NCBI RefSeq assembly: GCF_029784135.1
Contig: NC_073746.1
Location: forward strand, 262,299,598-262,363,597
Reading direction: 5' to 3'
Length of the DNA stretch: 64,000 bases
From: Toxorhynchites rutilus septentrionalis
Taxonomy: Eukaryota; Arthropoda; Insecta; Diptera; Culicidae
Shown: positions 33,548 to 44,033 of the stretch, piece by piece
Layout of the letters: each line of letters opens with the position of its first letter
How positions within the stretch are numbered: position 1 is the first letter of the stretch
Translations under genes and position numbers: made by a program
Notes under the pieces: model-generated
Seen by the model: only the letters and a program-made list of their open reading frames with translations
Databases searched by the model: none
Told to the model about the DNA's origin: nothing

Positions 33548-33617
33548 CGAATGCGGGTTTTCTTATCGTCGCGAGCAGCTTTGCCAGCTAACTCGATCAC
33601 TTCGGCGGCCGAAACTA
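33548..33617 (-). pseudogene. Histone H2A pseudogene, copy C (internal fragment)
   Basis: A short minus-strand match reads VIELAGKAARDDKKTRIRNR in one frame, almost the same as copy A. The N-terminal half is missing and replaced upstream by sequence with two GCCTTTCTCAAGGC hairpins (33624-33705). Confidence 0.82.
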
Positions 33618-35320
33618 AACACCAGCCTTGAGAAAGGCCCTTTGAAAACTCTACTCTATTCTACTCCAGCGCTACCACCTCCGCCCTCTTGCCTTGAGAA
33701 AGGCACTCGATCCCTCGCCGTCCAGCCCGTCCAGCAACGATGTTGTCCAGTCGGTGTCCACACAAAGAATGATCGTTACGGCAGCGGAGCGGGGATTTTT
33801 AAGCTGACTGGCTGGCTCGAGAATTACGCATGTGTGAGACTGCGACCAATGTATCGTTCATTTTTTTCTTTTTCCTTTCCAAGCGTGCTTCATTCTATTT
33901 CGCTGCTGCCGCTGGTTGCCCGTTTTGGTCGGTACGATTTGAGGAGCACAAAATGGACCAATCAAAAATGGGCACATAGTGCATTTTGACAACGCTTGAT
34001 ATTTCACAATTATTCAATTATTTATCTCAAGAAAAATGAAATGTTATTCGTTATGATAGATGCGTAGATATATTTCCTATCAATTGATGCAAAAACCTTT
34101 GCGATCTATTGAGAAATGCTCGTGTTATAAGCGTTCCAAATCTTGCATTTTTTCCTACTTGTTCAGTGCCTAGATTTCCATTTCACCCCCTATATCTTCC
34201 GGTTAGACGTAGTCCTACGTCAAAACAACACAGTGCCCATTTTTATACACGTTTCGAAACTTTTAAGCTTGAAGTTGTAAGTATTTCGCTAATTCCTTTG
34301 TGAACGATTTAGAAATTTAAATACACCACCTCAGTTAGCTGGATTCAAAATGACAGGTTGCTATCCATTCTCAAGAAAGGTTTTTTCGGACAAGGATTTT
34401 GAATGCTCAAATGATTTCATCTACCTTTTCCAAAAACTTCTCCGCAGAAAACCACCACTCGAAAACGGAAGAAAGCAAAATCACGAATTTTTACTGACTC
34501 TCATAGCAAGCAGTTTCATTTCAGACGAATACTGATAAACAGAAAAATGCAGAATATGCTGGAAATAAGAGGAAACTGAAATAATTGTTGATAAACATAA
34601 AATTTTAATTTTTTTTCGTTGTCCGAAAGTGCCCCAGGACTGTCCGAAACTGCCCCACACATGGGGCACATTCGGACAAAGAGGCAATTTTCAAAAATTC
34701 GAATAAACCATTCGTAATCGCATCAACACATATCTCTAACACGCTAATATGATACATTGATGTCCAAATGACAACCAGGATGAATTCAGGATTTTTTTTA
34801 AGTTTACAAAAAATATTAAAAATCAAGGAAAAAAAAGTGGCCGAATGTGCCCCCCTCTCCCCTAATGATGTCGCTATCGCATGAACCTCGGACAAGACAA
34901 AAAGTTTTTTTTGGCAAAATGACGACCGTTTGAAAGACAAAATTCGGTTTAAAACGTTTTTTCTTACGTTTCCTATTTGTTTTGAAAATAGTCAAATTTG
35001 AAAAATATTATTTTTTAGAGGTTCATGTGATAGGTAGATGTCTGCAGATTATATCCATATAATTTCAACATTAATCGGTTCAGTAGAACTTAAGATATCG
35101 CGTACGCCAGATTGAAAAAACTAGTTTCGAGGAAAAACGCGTTTGAAGTTCACTGTTATGGCCGTAACAGGTTAGATACCGCATCACTAAAATGGCTCGG
35201 TAAATATTAGGATTTTCGATAAGTCCTTTCTAGGGTATATTCTTGAATGCTTGAACTACAGAAATATGAAGGATTTTTTTTTATTTTTTTACAAATTTCT
35301 AGACTAGAATACTCCCTTAA

Positions 35321-36559
35321 TGAAAGGATTCCATAAAAGCAATGGGATTTAATTGCGAAATAAAACTCAGAAGTATCGGCCAAAAACTGGCTTCAGACTG
35401 GCTTTTTTACGAAATATTTTATGTCATTTAGGATTTGAACAGAATTGTTGCCGTTTAACGAAAAATGCGCCTCATCGAAAACACGAACTCTCTATGAAAA
35501 TCAAAATCGGCTTACATCTTTTTATAGCGTGATTTGTAAGCTCTGTGAAACGAACTCTATGGGTCTTAATTCAAATCGCAAGGCTAACTACAGACAAATA
35601 ACTTTAAAAGTCAGATTTACAGAGATTCATAGAAGATTTACAAAATCGTCCCTTTTGTCTATTAGTAATTTATTTATCGACAAATTGATTCTACTTCAAA
35701 GGTAAGATAGTTCTCTCCATGCTTGTAAATACCTCCCACTGCGGTATGACAGATTTATGAGGTTCAAAATCGCATTTATCGTTGTCCTTTAATGCGGAAA
35801 TTATCTCACGTAATATTTTTCAATCATAAATTACATAACAAACAAAAACATTGTTAAACTTTGCTAAAATTTCTCTTGTTTCCAATAGTACAATGAGAAA
35901 GAATTGTTGGTTCATCCGCACTGAAGGTGAGGCTATCACCAAACTTCAGAGTGGATTGGACCTATATACTTCTTGATCAGCACAATTCAAAGACGGAACT
36001 AATCAACACTCAGGAGAACAATGAAAGGTATTAATAATAAAAGCAATTTATCCACCAGCATGAACAGCAAACAGCCAGTGAAGCTTAGTTACTCAGATTC
36101 CAGATGACTGATGTATTGCTGATATTAAGTTTCATCGAATTCGAGCCACGCAACAATTTGTACGCGTTAAGCAAGTATTTACGATCAATATGAGGCGAAA
36201 TACTCGAATTTGAACGTAATTGATTTATGTTTATTTGACTGAGGTATACAGCAACATGCAGCCCTTCTCCTGATTCGTATTTACTCGATTATCATTATTT
36301 TAATAGAGAAATATGTTTATAGCAAGTTACATATTTTTACGTGATGGATTTTGTATCAACGATTGGCGTATATAGTTGTTATACGCCAATCGTTAGTTGA
36401 ATAGAATTATATGAAAATTATGTCCTGTGTCTTGTTTGTTTTACATCCATTGCTCAACGCAAGTATTGATTTAAATTATTTTCGCAGATTTTATCGTCTT
36501 TTGAGATAATTAGCTGAAAATTCCGGAAGTTCATCTGTATGAATGTTATGTGATACGCT
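35321..36559. other. Spacer with a perfect 15-bp inverted repeat
   Basis: No gene is recognised. Apart from the inverted repeat at 36358-36394, the sequence is AT-rich and shows no repeat shared with other parts of the window. A frame at 35445-35705 (86 codons) has no domain. Confidence 0.45.
36358..36394. repeat. Perfect 15-bp inverted repeat with 7-base spacer
   Basis: AACGATTGGCGTATA (36358-36372) pairs exactly with TATACGCCAATCGTT (36380-36394). The context is AT-rich with no neighbouring gene. It may be a cruciform, the remnant of a deleted element's tips, or a protein-binding site. Confidence 0.9.
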
Positions 36560-36704
36560 GAAATGTTAAAATTTCGAATGTGTGACCATTCTACCTGTCA
36601 CAAATTGAAGATTTTTTTTTCACAAGAGCATTCAAATCATAGAAAGGGATTTTTTCCTTGATCTGAGGATTATTGATACTCTTCTTAGCCAAGTCGTCTA
36701 CGAT

Positions 36705-36869
36705 GGGAGGCGATCTGGCGTAGTGGTAACATCCATACCTCTCACGCAGAGATCACGAGTTCAATTCTCACTCCCGACATTCTTCCAAAAATGGAAGTAA
36801 AAGTGACGAACCAGCCGAAATGTGTTGAATAGTGACTTTCAACATAATAAAGAAAAAAAAAAAAAAATT
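36705..36869 (+). mobile_element. tRNA-related SINE, 9-bp target duplication (copy 1)
   Basis: The tRNA-like head GGCGATCTGGCGTAGTGG (A box) is followed by CACGAGTTCAATTCTCAC (B box). The body has AAAAATGGAAGTAAAAGTGA and an A-rich tail. It is flanked by GTCTACGAT at 36696-36704 and 36870-36878. It splits the RNase H region of the minus-strand LINE; removing it rejoins GNEIVD with DLAKKS. A tRNA gene is excluded by the degenerate arms and the tail. Confidence 0.92.
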
Positions 36870-39065
36870 GTCTACGATTTCGTTACCACGAATTCCCATA
36901 TGACTTGGCACCCACATGAAAACTATTGATTTGCCCTCACTTTGAATACTATTTAATCTAAACTGGATATCCTGAGCTATAGGGTTTGAAGAAAATATAT
37001 CTTGTATGCTTTGCAAGGAACTCATTGAATCAGTACAAATCACGAAGTTAAAATCCAACTCATTCGATTGAACCATCTCCAGTGCCGTCAATATTGCTTT
37101 GAGTTCAGCCGAAAAAATCGAATAAGCTTTTGGAAGATGTATTTGAATATGTTATTTGTATTGTATGTATTTATATATGTTATTTATGAATCTGTTATTT
37201 TTATCCCTAAATTTATTGTTAAAAATATTTCTTCTGAAATTTAAGGGTAGAATACCAGCCTCCGCTAGTATGCTATTAGTAGGGCTTGTACGAAAAGCAC
37301 CGGTTGCCAATCGCGTTCCAAGGTGATTAATGGAGTCTAGTTGGTTCAATAATTGTTTTCTATCCGTTGAGTAAATCACCGATCCATAGTCGATTTTAGA
37401 AACAACCATTATTTTGTGGAGCATGAGCAACGTCTTCCGATCTGAACCCCATGTGGTGTTTGCCAAGGTTCGAATTAAGCCAATTGCTTTCGAAGCTTTT
37501 GCTTTGAGATACTTTATATGGAAGGTCCAAGTGAGTCTGCGGTCGAATATCATGCCCAAAAATTTGTGTTTTTGAACAAATTCGATGTTTTGATCCTGCA
37601 AGCACATGGTGGGATCGGTATTGCATTTTCGCAATTTGCAGAAATGAATTGCTTTTGTTTTTTCAACTGAAAATTGGAACCCAGTTCTTGCACACCAGCT
37701 CATGAGATTATCAAGAAATGATTCTGATTCGATATTTTGTAGGTTCTTACCTTTAGCGTAAACCGCAAAATCGTCAGCAAAGGAAAGCCAAACTATTTTT
37801 GGAGGATGCACGTTTATAGTTTATAGAGTTTATAGCCACTAAAAAAAGCGTTACGTTTAATACTGATCCTTGTGAAATGCCATTTTCACTGTAGAAGTAA
37901 GATGAATATGTGTTCCGACGCAAATCCTGAATCGACGATTTTTTATAAAATTGTTGATAAAAGCTAAGATATTAACGCGAATTCCTACACCAAACAGTGT
38001 TTTTATTATTATATGCTGCCAAGTAAGGTCATAAGCCTTTTCAAGATAAAAAAATATGGAATTCAAATGTTCCTTTGCTGCAAAAGATTCCTGAATAGCA
38101 GTTTCTAATGATACTAGGTTGTCCATAGTATTTCTGTATTTTCTAAACCCACTCTGTGATGAGCTGAAAAAGTTTATAGTTTCGAGATACCATACTAATC
38201 TACGATTAATCATTATCTCCATTACCTTACATGGGCAGCAAGTCAATGAAATAGGACGTTTGTTTGTTGGAAGAAGTGGATTTTTGTTAGGTTTTTTAAT
38301 TGCTATGATTATCGACTCGTTCCAAAGGGATGGAAAGGATTGATTCGCAAAAAAAATCATTGTATGTATCTAACAGAAAAACTTTTGTGTTGTCTGGAAG
38401 ATTTTTCAACATTTCATATGTGATTTGATCAGGACCTGGTGATGAACCTTTCTAGTGCGGAATCTAACTCTTCATATGAGAAAATTTTTTTTTCAAAGGA
38501 GAGAGAAAATCAATAAAATCAACATAATCAGTAACCTCAGCTATTGTTTTGAAATTCAAAAAAATAGGAGAATAGTTGGTTGAGCTTGACGTATGAGAGA
38601 ATGATTTTCCAAGTTCTTCTGCAATCGTCCGTGGATCGGTGATTAAGCGATCCCAGACTTTCAAAGCTGCAACACTTGAATTTTCAGATTTGCCTGCAAT
38701 TTTTAGAACAGTTTTCCAAGCTTGTTTACATGGAGTTCGTAGGTCTATCGAAGAAACACAGGATTTCCACGACGACCATTGTGACTTGCGAATAATCCTA
38801 CGAGTTTTGGCTTTCGCAAGAGAATAAGCAATTTTATTTTCATCATTCATATATGAATTGAATTGCCGAAGTGCTTTTTTCCGTTCCTTTATAGCAGCCG
38901 CTACTTCTTCGTTCCACCATGCAGGCTTGGATCGTTTAATTGTGGAGGATGTTTTTGGAATTGACGAGATTGCGGCATTGACGACAGTAGAAGTAAATAA
39001 TTATACCCTATCTGAACTGGATGAGCCATTTTCTGAATTAGTGCTGTTTGACACAATGTGTCTGT

Positions 39066-39212
39066 GGTGGCGATCTGGCGTAGTGGTAACATCCATGCCA
39101 CTCACGCTGAAGGTCACGAGTTCAATTCTCACTCCCGACATTCTTTCAAAAATGGAAGTAAAAATGACGAACCAGCCCAATGAGTTGAAAGTCACTATAA
39201 TACAGATAAAAA
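39066..39212 (+). mobile_element. tRNA-related SINE, 13-bp target duplication (copy 2)
   Basis: This is the same family as 36705-36869: GGTGGCGATCTGGCGTAGTG, then the B box GAGTTCAATTCTC and the body ATGGAAGTAAAAATGACGAA. It ends in an A-rich tail. It is flanked by ACAATGTGTCTGT at 39053-39065 and 39213-39225. It is inserted in the endonuclease to reverse transcriptase linker of the same LINE. Confidence 0.92.
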
Positions 39213-39878
39213 ACAATGTGTCTGTATGAATCCCAATTCGCTGCAGATAATCCAATGAGGTCTTCGTTGATCTGATCGAGCTTTTGATGACGACTCAATT
39301 ATCAATGGAAAATGGTCACTCGAACACAAATCCGAATGTACTTTCCAATCGAACTGTATACTTAAACTGGGACTGGCTAGGGACAAATCAATAGCAGAGT
39401 ATTTGTTGGTTGCCTGACAAAAGTGAGTGTACGATCCGTCATTTAAAATATTTAAATTCATAAAATCTATGATCGCTTCTATGACATTGCCTTTAGCATT
39501 GGAAGAAGGACATCCCCAATATGCACTGTGAACGTTAAAATCTCCAGTAATTAACACGGGAGACGGTAATTGTTCAACAAGGCGTCGTTTTTTGAAATGT
39601 TTTCGGTTCGGTGGAATGTACAGACTGCAAATTGTGAATTGGAAAGGGAAATTTACACGTGCTGCTACTGCTTGTAACTCAGTATTCAAGTAATCTCAAC
39701 GGATTGTATTTTTTCGTTAATACACAAAGCAGTACCTCCAGAGGCGCGCAGATGATAATCATCGATCGTATAGTAAGAGTAGCTTAAGTTCGTTAAATTT
39801 ATCAGAAAATCCGTTGCAGTTCCATTGTAGGACTTTAAAACCCATTAGGAAATATAACATCGGAGCTAATTGTTAGTT

Positions 39879-41283
39879 CTAAATATTTTCATCTTCACAG
39901 CTACTATTATGATTCAATAAAATCGAATTGGTGATAGCTTGTGATAGGGAGAATAAATTGGATAATTCTGAAGAACTTGCTTGATTTGGGAGAGGATTTT
40001 CAACACTCTCAGTATCCATTGTACTTACTTCGTCTGATTGTTTGCCTATTGTTTCTTCGGGAAGAGACACAGGATATTGTGCTGTTTTCATCTTGAATTG
40101 AAAACTTTGCGGATGTGGTTCGGGTGTCATCGGTGTTATCTCATTGTCATTGTCGTTGTTGTTGTCGTAGTCGTATTTGCTGAATTGTCGCTGAGTTCTG
40201 TTGTCAGTGAGTTAGTATCGTTGCTGCTGGGTGATACAGATGGATGGTAATCTTGATGGCGATTCATTTCGATGCTCTGCGGCTGTGATGATGATTGTGA
40301 AGGGCTTCCGTTCCGATTATCCGATGTTCGTGTGACTTGAGCGTAACTTCTCGTGTAAACCGGTGCTTGAGGGACTTGTTGTCTTCTCCTTTTACGCGTT
40401 TCCTTAATTGAGATTCGTTCTGTAACACGAATGCGTTGGATTTCTTTTTCGTCCATGTATAACTCACAAGAACGGTCAAAAGCTGAGTGGGATTTTCCGC
40501 AATTGACACACTTCTCCGGGAATGAACAGTTGTTACCATGGAAAAGTTCTCCACATCTGGCACACATACGATTGCGATTTCTACAATGCTTTTTCGTGTG
40601 TCCAAATCGCAGGCAGTCTTTACACCTGAGTGGGTTGGGTACATATAATTCAACTCTGCATCTATAAAATCCTACATCAATAGCATTTGGTAGATATCCT
40701 AGATCGAAAGTCAAGATGAATTTTCCAGTGGGCGTCTCTTTCATGTCCTTGAACTTGTTAATTCTTTCAACCTTTACTACGTGTGCGTCCTTTAGCTCCT
40801 TCTGGAATGCTTCATCCGTAAGCCGGGTCATGTCCCAACAGTAGATCGTTCCGTATGTGAGATTAAGTGTTGGATGCTCTGTGATCTCGATCTGCATCGA
40901 TTCTCCAAGCCGAGTTTGTTTTAGCAACTTATTCGCTTGTTGTCGATCGACAGTCTTCAACAATAGGCAGCCATTTTGTATTCTGCTGATTTCTATGTTC
41001 AAGGTTATCGCGTCCATTGCTTTTTTGATAAAGAATGGACTTACTTTGTCCATCGACTTGTCTCCATTCTGCCGTTCCAGAACCAGGAACCGCGGTCCGT
41101 TGTCGTTTCCCTCGAGGCGCATTACTTTTGTGAACTGGATTTCATTTAATCCGTCACTGTGTCCACCACGTTTATTCATCTGCTTTTGTGTTTTCGTCTG
41201 GTGACTGGGTTCGCTGATTCGCTGAGCAAAGGCCCGAAACGCGAGCCAAATGCCCAGGAGCCTCCTCCAGGGTCCTCACTCAT
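39879..41283 (-). pseudogene. LINE ORF1 remnant with CCHC zinc knuckles
   Basis: The probable start is ATG at 41283 (MSEDPGGGSWAFGSRFGPL). One extra base shifts it into the long frame 41179-40136, which opens MNKRGGHSDGLNEIQF. Three zinc-knuckle clusters follow: CKDCLRFGHTKKHC, CARCGELFHGNNC and CVNCGKSHSAFDRSC. Next come a basic stretch (KETRKRRRQQ), Ser/Gln-rich sequence and a Thr run (from ACN codons). The reading stops at 40136, but a second frame of 83 codons (40130-39879) with acidic and Ser-rich content is probably the rest of the protein after a frameshift. It is the RNA-binding partner of the LINE. Confidence 0.87.
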
Positions 41284-41399
41284 AACCCCCACAGCACAGT
41301 TGTTTTTATTTTTTTTGAGATACCTTCACTACTAGTACTCTTGAATTAAATTAGAAGTTGAGTACATTATCATTCAAGCTCCAACGTATTTAAGAACGC

Positions 41400-41532
41400 A
41401 TATGAACTTATGCAGTAAAATATCAGGAGCATGTTTGATAAAAATCTGTACTCTGTACCATACAGAATCTGTACCAAAAATAACGAAAAAATCTGTACCA
41501 TTCCAGATAAATCTGTACGTGTGGCAACACTG
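41400..41532 (-). mobile_element. hAT-like end, solo (CAGTGTTGCCACACGTACAG tip)
   Basis: Read on the minus strand from 41532: CAGTGTTGCCACACGTACAG followed by repeated TACAGATTT words. The same style of tip, CAGGGTTGCCACATGTACAG, opens the decayed hAT element at 59178. No partner end is visible nearby. Confidence 0.7.
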
Positions 41533-41626
41533 GAGGCAACCATGGTCATTCTTATAACAGGGTGGTTCACGTAACACAACTTATGGAGCATCTTGAAAAT
41601 TTCAAATAGAACTTGTGTTATTTTAT

Positions 41627-41738
41627 AGAGGTCGATTCAGACTCCATCGACCCCCAAAATCAATTTTCGTTTCTGTCGACCCCTGGAAAACCGAAATCGA
41701 CCCCAGGGGGTCGATATCGACCACTTTGAGAAACCCTG
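41627..41738 (-). mobile_element. hAT (Buster/Charlie-like) end, solo
   Basis: On the minus strand from 41738 it reads CAGGGTTTCTCAAAGTGGTC, then GATATCGACCCCCTGGGGTC with several further TCGACCCC words. The CAGGGTTTCTCAAA tip is typical of Buster-type hAT elements. Only about 110 bases remain and no second end is found. Confidence 0.65.
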
Positions 41739-41742
41739 GTCT

Positions 41743-42779
41743 AGAGCGACACTGGGACACTGCACTTACTGAATATCCAATTAGTTTTTCAGTATCATTA
41801 CAGCAGAATTACCTCTCCCAAAAATATAACTACCAAAGAAATAATCCAGAAATTATACTATGCAGCAGAACAGCAACAGGAAATCCGAACTGAATCGATT
41901 GTGCGATAGAGGCGGGGCTAAAGCAACCGGAGTAGAACAAATTTTCTGAGTACCGAAAATGAAAATACTACCATCAGATGACATGAAAATCAATGAGGTG
42001 TCTCAACCGAACAATATTGCATCACTGTGCGTGTTCGATCGATGACACGAGAGCGGAGACTCACGGTTCCCCACCGGTAACGTACATCATTTGAGGTTCC
42101 AATTCAGAATTTTGCCGTAGGGACAGTAGCATTAGTAACGCCCGACGATTTCCATCACGTTAACGATATTTACGAGAATTCGTTGGCCAGAACGAGATGT
42201 CGAAGATGCAAGACATCAAATTTACTAGAGCCAAATCGACTCAACCAAAATTTCGTGTATTTGGCATTTACAGTGTTGAGTCCATAAATACTACCTACAT
42301 TTTGAGCCACTTGACTTGTGTTATTATTGTGTTTCACTTGTATTTCACCATCGGATTGTTCATTTGCGCTATTGCTGCAATTTCAGCGAAAATGGTGCAC
42401 CGAATCATTGGAAATTGGAACGTGCGTATACAAATTTGCAAAATGGTCGTGATGTTTGTTTGAAATATATTTTATTCAAATCACAAAAGACATAAAACAT
42501 GGTATCGAATAGAGCCATTCTGCACCATTTCAAGACGAAGATCCTGTGTTTTATTTCAATTTTCAATTTTGAGTAGCCCAACTGAATGCTCAACTTGAAT
42601 TTTCAATCTAGAAAAAAATTAAATCGCTAATTTTGAGAAACTATGTATTTACAACTTAAATGATCAAGAAATGTGTAACATGTGTTCTTCTTATTTATTA
42701 ATATTTTCAAAAACAATTTTCCTAGAAACTCAAAACAGCACTACAATAATCTTATTTCGACCTAACCATCTCTAGCATG
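41743..42779. other. Spacer, no gene recognised
   Basis: It contains one 88-codon ATG frame (42197-42463) with a hydrophobic middle (HLTCVIIVFHLYFTIGLFIC) resembling a membrane segment. There is no homology I recognise and no sign of splicing or promoter. The rest shows nothing. Confidence 0.4.
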
Positions 42780-42781
42780 TA

Positions 42782-43719
42782 GGGGAGGTGGGGGCATAGT
42801 GGTCACCCTAAGGAATATGCCCATTTCCAGCGCCCACATACCGATTCAATTCCCGTTCCTCGAAGAATATTATAGTTCAACTCATTGTTATTCAAGATAG
42901 CGAAAGGCTTTTACTATAAAATTCAAAATAGTACACTTTTCATCATTAGAAAAAAAGGTGAAAAATCGAACTTTTTTTTTACTTTGAGGTAAAGTGGTCA
43001 CCTAGTGGGGGCAAAGTGGTCACCCGCCCATATCAAACTAAATGGCATAGATTTAAGCGTTCTTCTCGTCCAAATTTACTCAAATAATATTTGATATAGT
43101 AGATACATGTATGAAATAAGCTTGGCCTATTCACCTAGAGTCTCAATTAAAATTTTCTCTTGCATACAAAAACGTAGTAAGAAACACATAACTTTCCGCA
43201 TAATGAGGCATGGTTTAGTTGGAGTGGCATATTTTTCCAGGGTCAAAGCCACAGAAGGATCTTCTTCAAGAGCAGAATGTGATGAGGTATATCAGCTTTA
43301 GTAAACAGAACATTGTAAGTTGTTATTCCCCTATGACCACTTTGCCCCCAAAGATCAAAATGATTTCTATGCTAATTAATCGCTTAGATTAAACAAAATA
43401 TTTGTTCACCTCTCCTAGAATGTGTGAACAGTTGTCCATACTGATGATTTGTCCAATATATCAGATTGAATAAACTAAATTTCACGAGAAATTCCTTAGA
43501 TACCATGCGCACAGAACTACGGCCGAATGGCTATCGAGAGAGCTATTTCTGTTTTTATTTGTATTTTGACATACAACAGCTCTACTGAAGTACAGGGTGA
43601 CTAAAAAGTCATTAAGTTCTTCAAACCTAAGGTGACTATCAATACGGCATCTATAGTCAATAGTTATATTGCAAAGGTGATCCCTTTGCCCCCCATGACC
43701 AATTTGCCCCCACTATCCC
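42782..43719. mobile_element. G-tipped TA MITE (GGGGAGGTGGGGGCATAGTG ends)
   Basis: The left tip GGGGAGGTGGGGGCATAGTG and the inverted right tip GGGATAGTGGGGGCAAATTG are flanked by TA (42780-42781, 43720-43721). Internal repeats of the tip motif appear near 42990-43025 (AAAGTGGTCACCTAGTGGGG and GGCAAAGTGGTCACCCGC) and inverted near 43330. It is 938 bp and non-coding apart from chance frames. Confidence 0.88.
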
Positions 43720-44033
43720 TACACATATTAAACCTGTGTCGTGATACGATATCCATGTTTACGTTTTTCCACAGTATTATTTTTCTGAGTTCATATCCAC
43801 TCTGTTGTACAGCTTCGATTTTGACAATTTTCCTGGTAGTGTGGGGACCTATTTGGGCCGAGTCGTGTCCACTTATTAGTCCGATATGTTGTAAGCTATC
43901 TCGAAGATACTTATCCTTTGTAGGAAACAAATCTTTTCATTGTTGTTGATATCTTCTCTATCTTCTTGTACGTAGAGGCAGCATCAACAGGTTATTGATT
44001 CGTCTGCTCGAATCTGTATCGTTGAACAATGTA

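Larger units (their letters stand above)
31785..34230 (-). repeat. Histone H2A-derived repeat, minus-strand composite copy
   Basis: Read on the minus strand it starts with TTTTGACGTAGGACTACGTC (about 34228 down). Next come a CCAAT-containing upstream region, the block shared with 4161-4563, a partial H2A body (33548-33617) and an AT-rich section. The 3' section is then duplicated: sequence like 16310-16460 appears near 32745-32930. A second, longer H2A body (32218-32450) follows, then a perfect histone stem-loop (31966-31981) and the end block GAGTGACGTAGGACTATAC on the plus strand. It is thus a rearranged tandem of two units. The family also occurs at 4161-16715, 48434-49185 and 57213-58398. 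Confidence 0.82.
31641..34862. mobile_element. G-tipped TA MITE (GGGGAAAGGGGGGCAGTTTC ends) enclosing the histone repeat
   Basis: The left tip GGGGAAAGGGGGGCAGTTTC and the inverted right tip GGGGAGAGGGGGGCACATTC are flanked by TA (31639-31640, 34863-34864). Near 34620-34680 the tip motif recurs several times internally (GTCCGAAAGTGCCCC, GTCCGAAACTGCCCC, GGGGCACATTCGGAC). The original element was probably about 800 bp before the histone repeat inserted. Confidence 0.85.
31367..35316. mobile_element. TTAA MITE enclosing two further elements
   Basis: GGGGGTATTCTAGTG at the left and, inverted, GGGAGTATTCTAGTC at the right are flanked by TTAA at 31363-31366 and 35317-35320. The TTAA duplication is typical of piggyBac-related non-autonomous elements. 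Most of its present length is later insertions: a TA element (31641-34862) that itself holds the H2A-derived repeat (31785-34230). Confidence 0.85.
36577..39850 (-). pseudogene. LINE ORF2 remnant: endonuclease, reverse transcriptase, RNase H
   Basis: It starts near 39842 with MGFKVLQWNCNGFSDKFNEL. Part of the endonuclease is deleted, and it continues ITGDFNVHSAYWG, SAIDLSLAS and SSDHFPL (39195-39689). Reverse transcriptase follows in pieces: KRPISLTCCPCKVMEIMINR, then FFYLEKAYDLTW, where the first catalytic Asp is Tyr. A further frame carries SFADDFAVYAKGKN. RNase H shows IFSAELKAIL, ICTDSMSSLQSI and VPSHMGIRGNEIVD, interrupted by a SINE and resuming DLAKKSINNPQIKEK. There are at least five frame breaks. 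Confidence 0.88.
36560..41340 (-). mobile_element. Decayed RNase H-bearing LINE on the minus strand
   Basis: This is a two-ORF non-LTR element read from about 41340 down to about 36560. ORF1 (41283-40136, with a C-terminal remainder to 39879) has CCHC knuckles. ORF2 (about 39850-36577) has endonuclease, reverse transcriptase and RNase H in several frames. Two SINEs with target duplications have inserted. The protein plan matches the LINE at 7295-13878, including an ORF1 beginning MSEDPGGGSW versus MSGDDPGGSR, so the two are related families. This one is much older. Confidence 0.88.

Noticed and set aside
36705..36778. A tRNA gene
   Set aside because: A- and B-box words are present, but the arms do not form a cloverleaf, a non-tRNA body and A-rich tail follow, and the unit is flanked by a target duplication: it is a SINE head. 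The same applies to 39066-39212, 18776-19005 and 48135-48372.
42197..42463. Small membrane protein gene of 88 codons
   Set aside because: One hydrophobic segment in an AT-rich genome is weak evidence; no homology or gene structure was seen.
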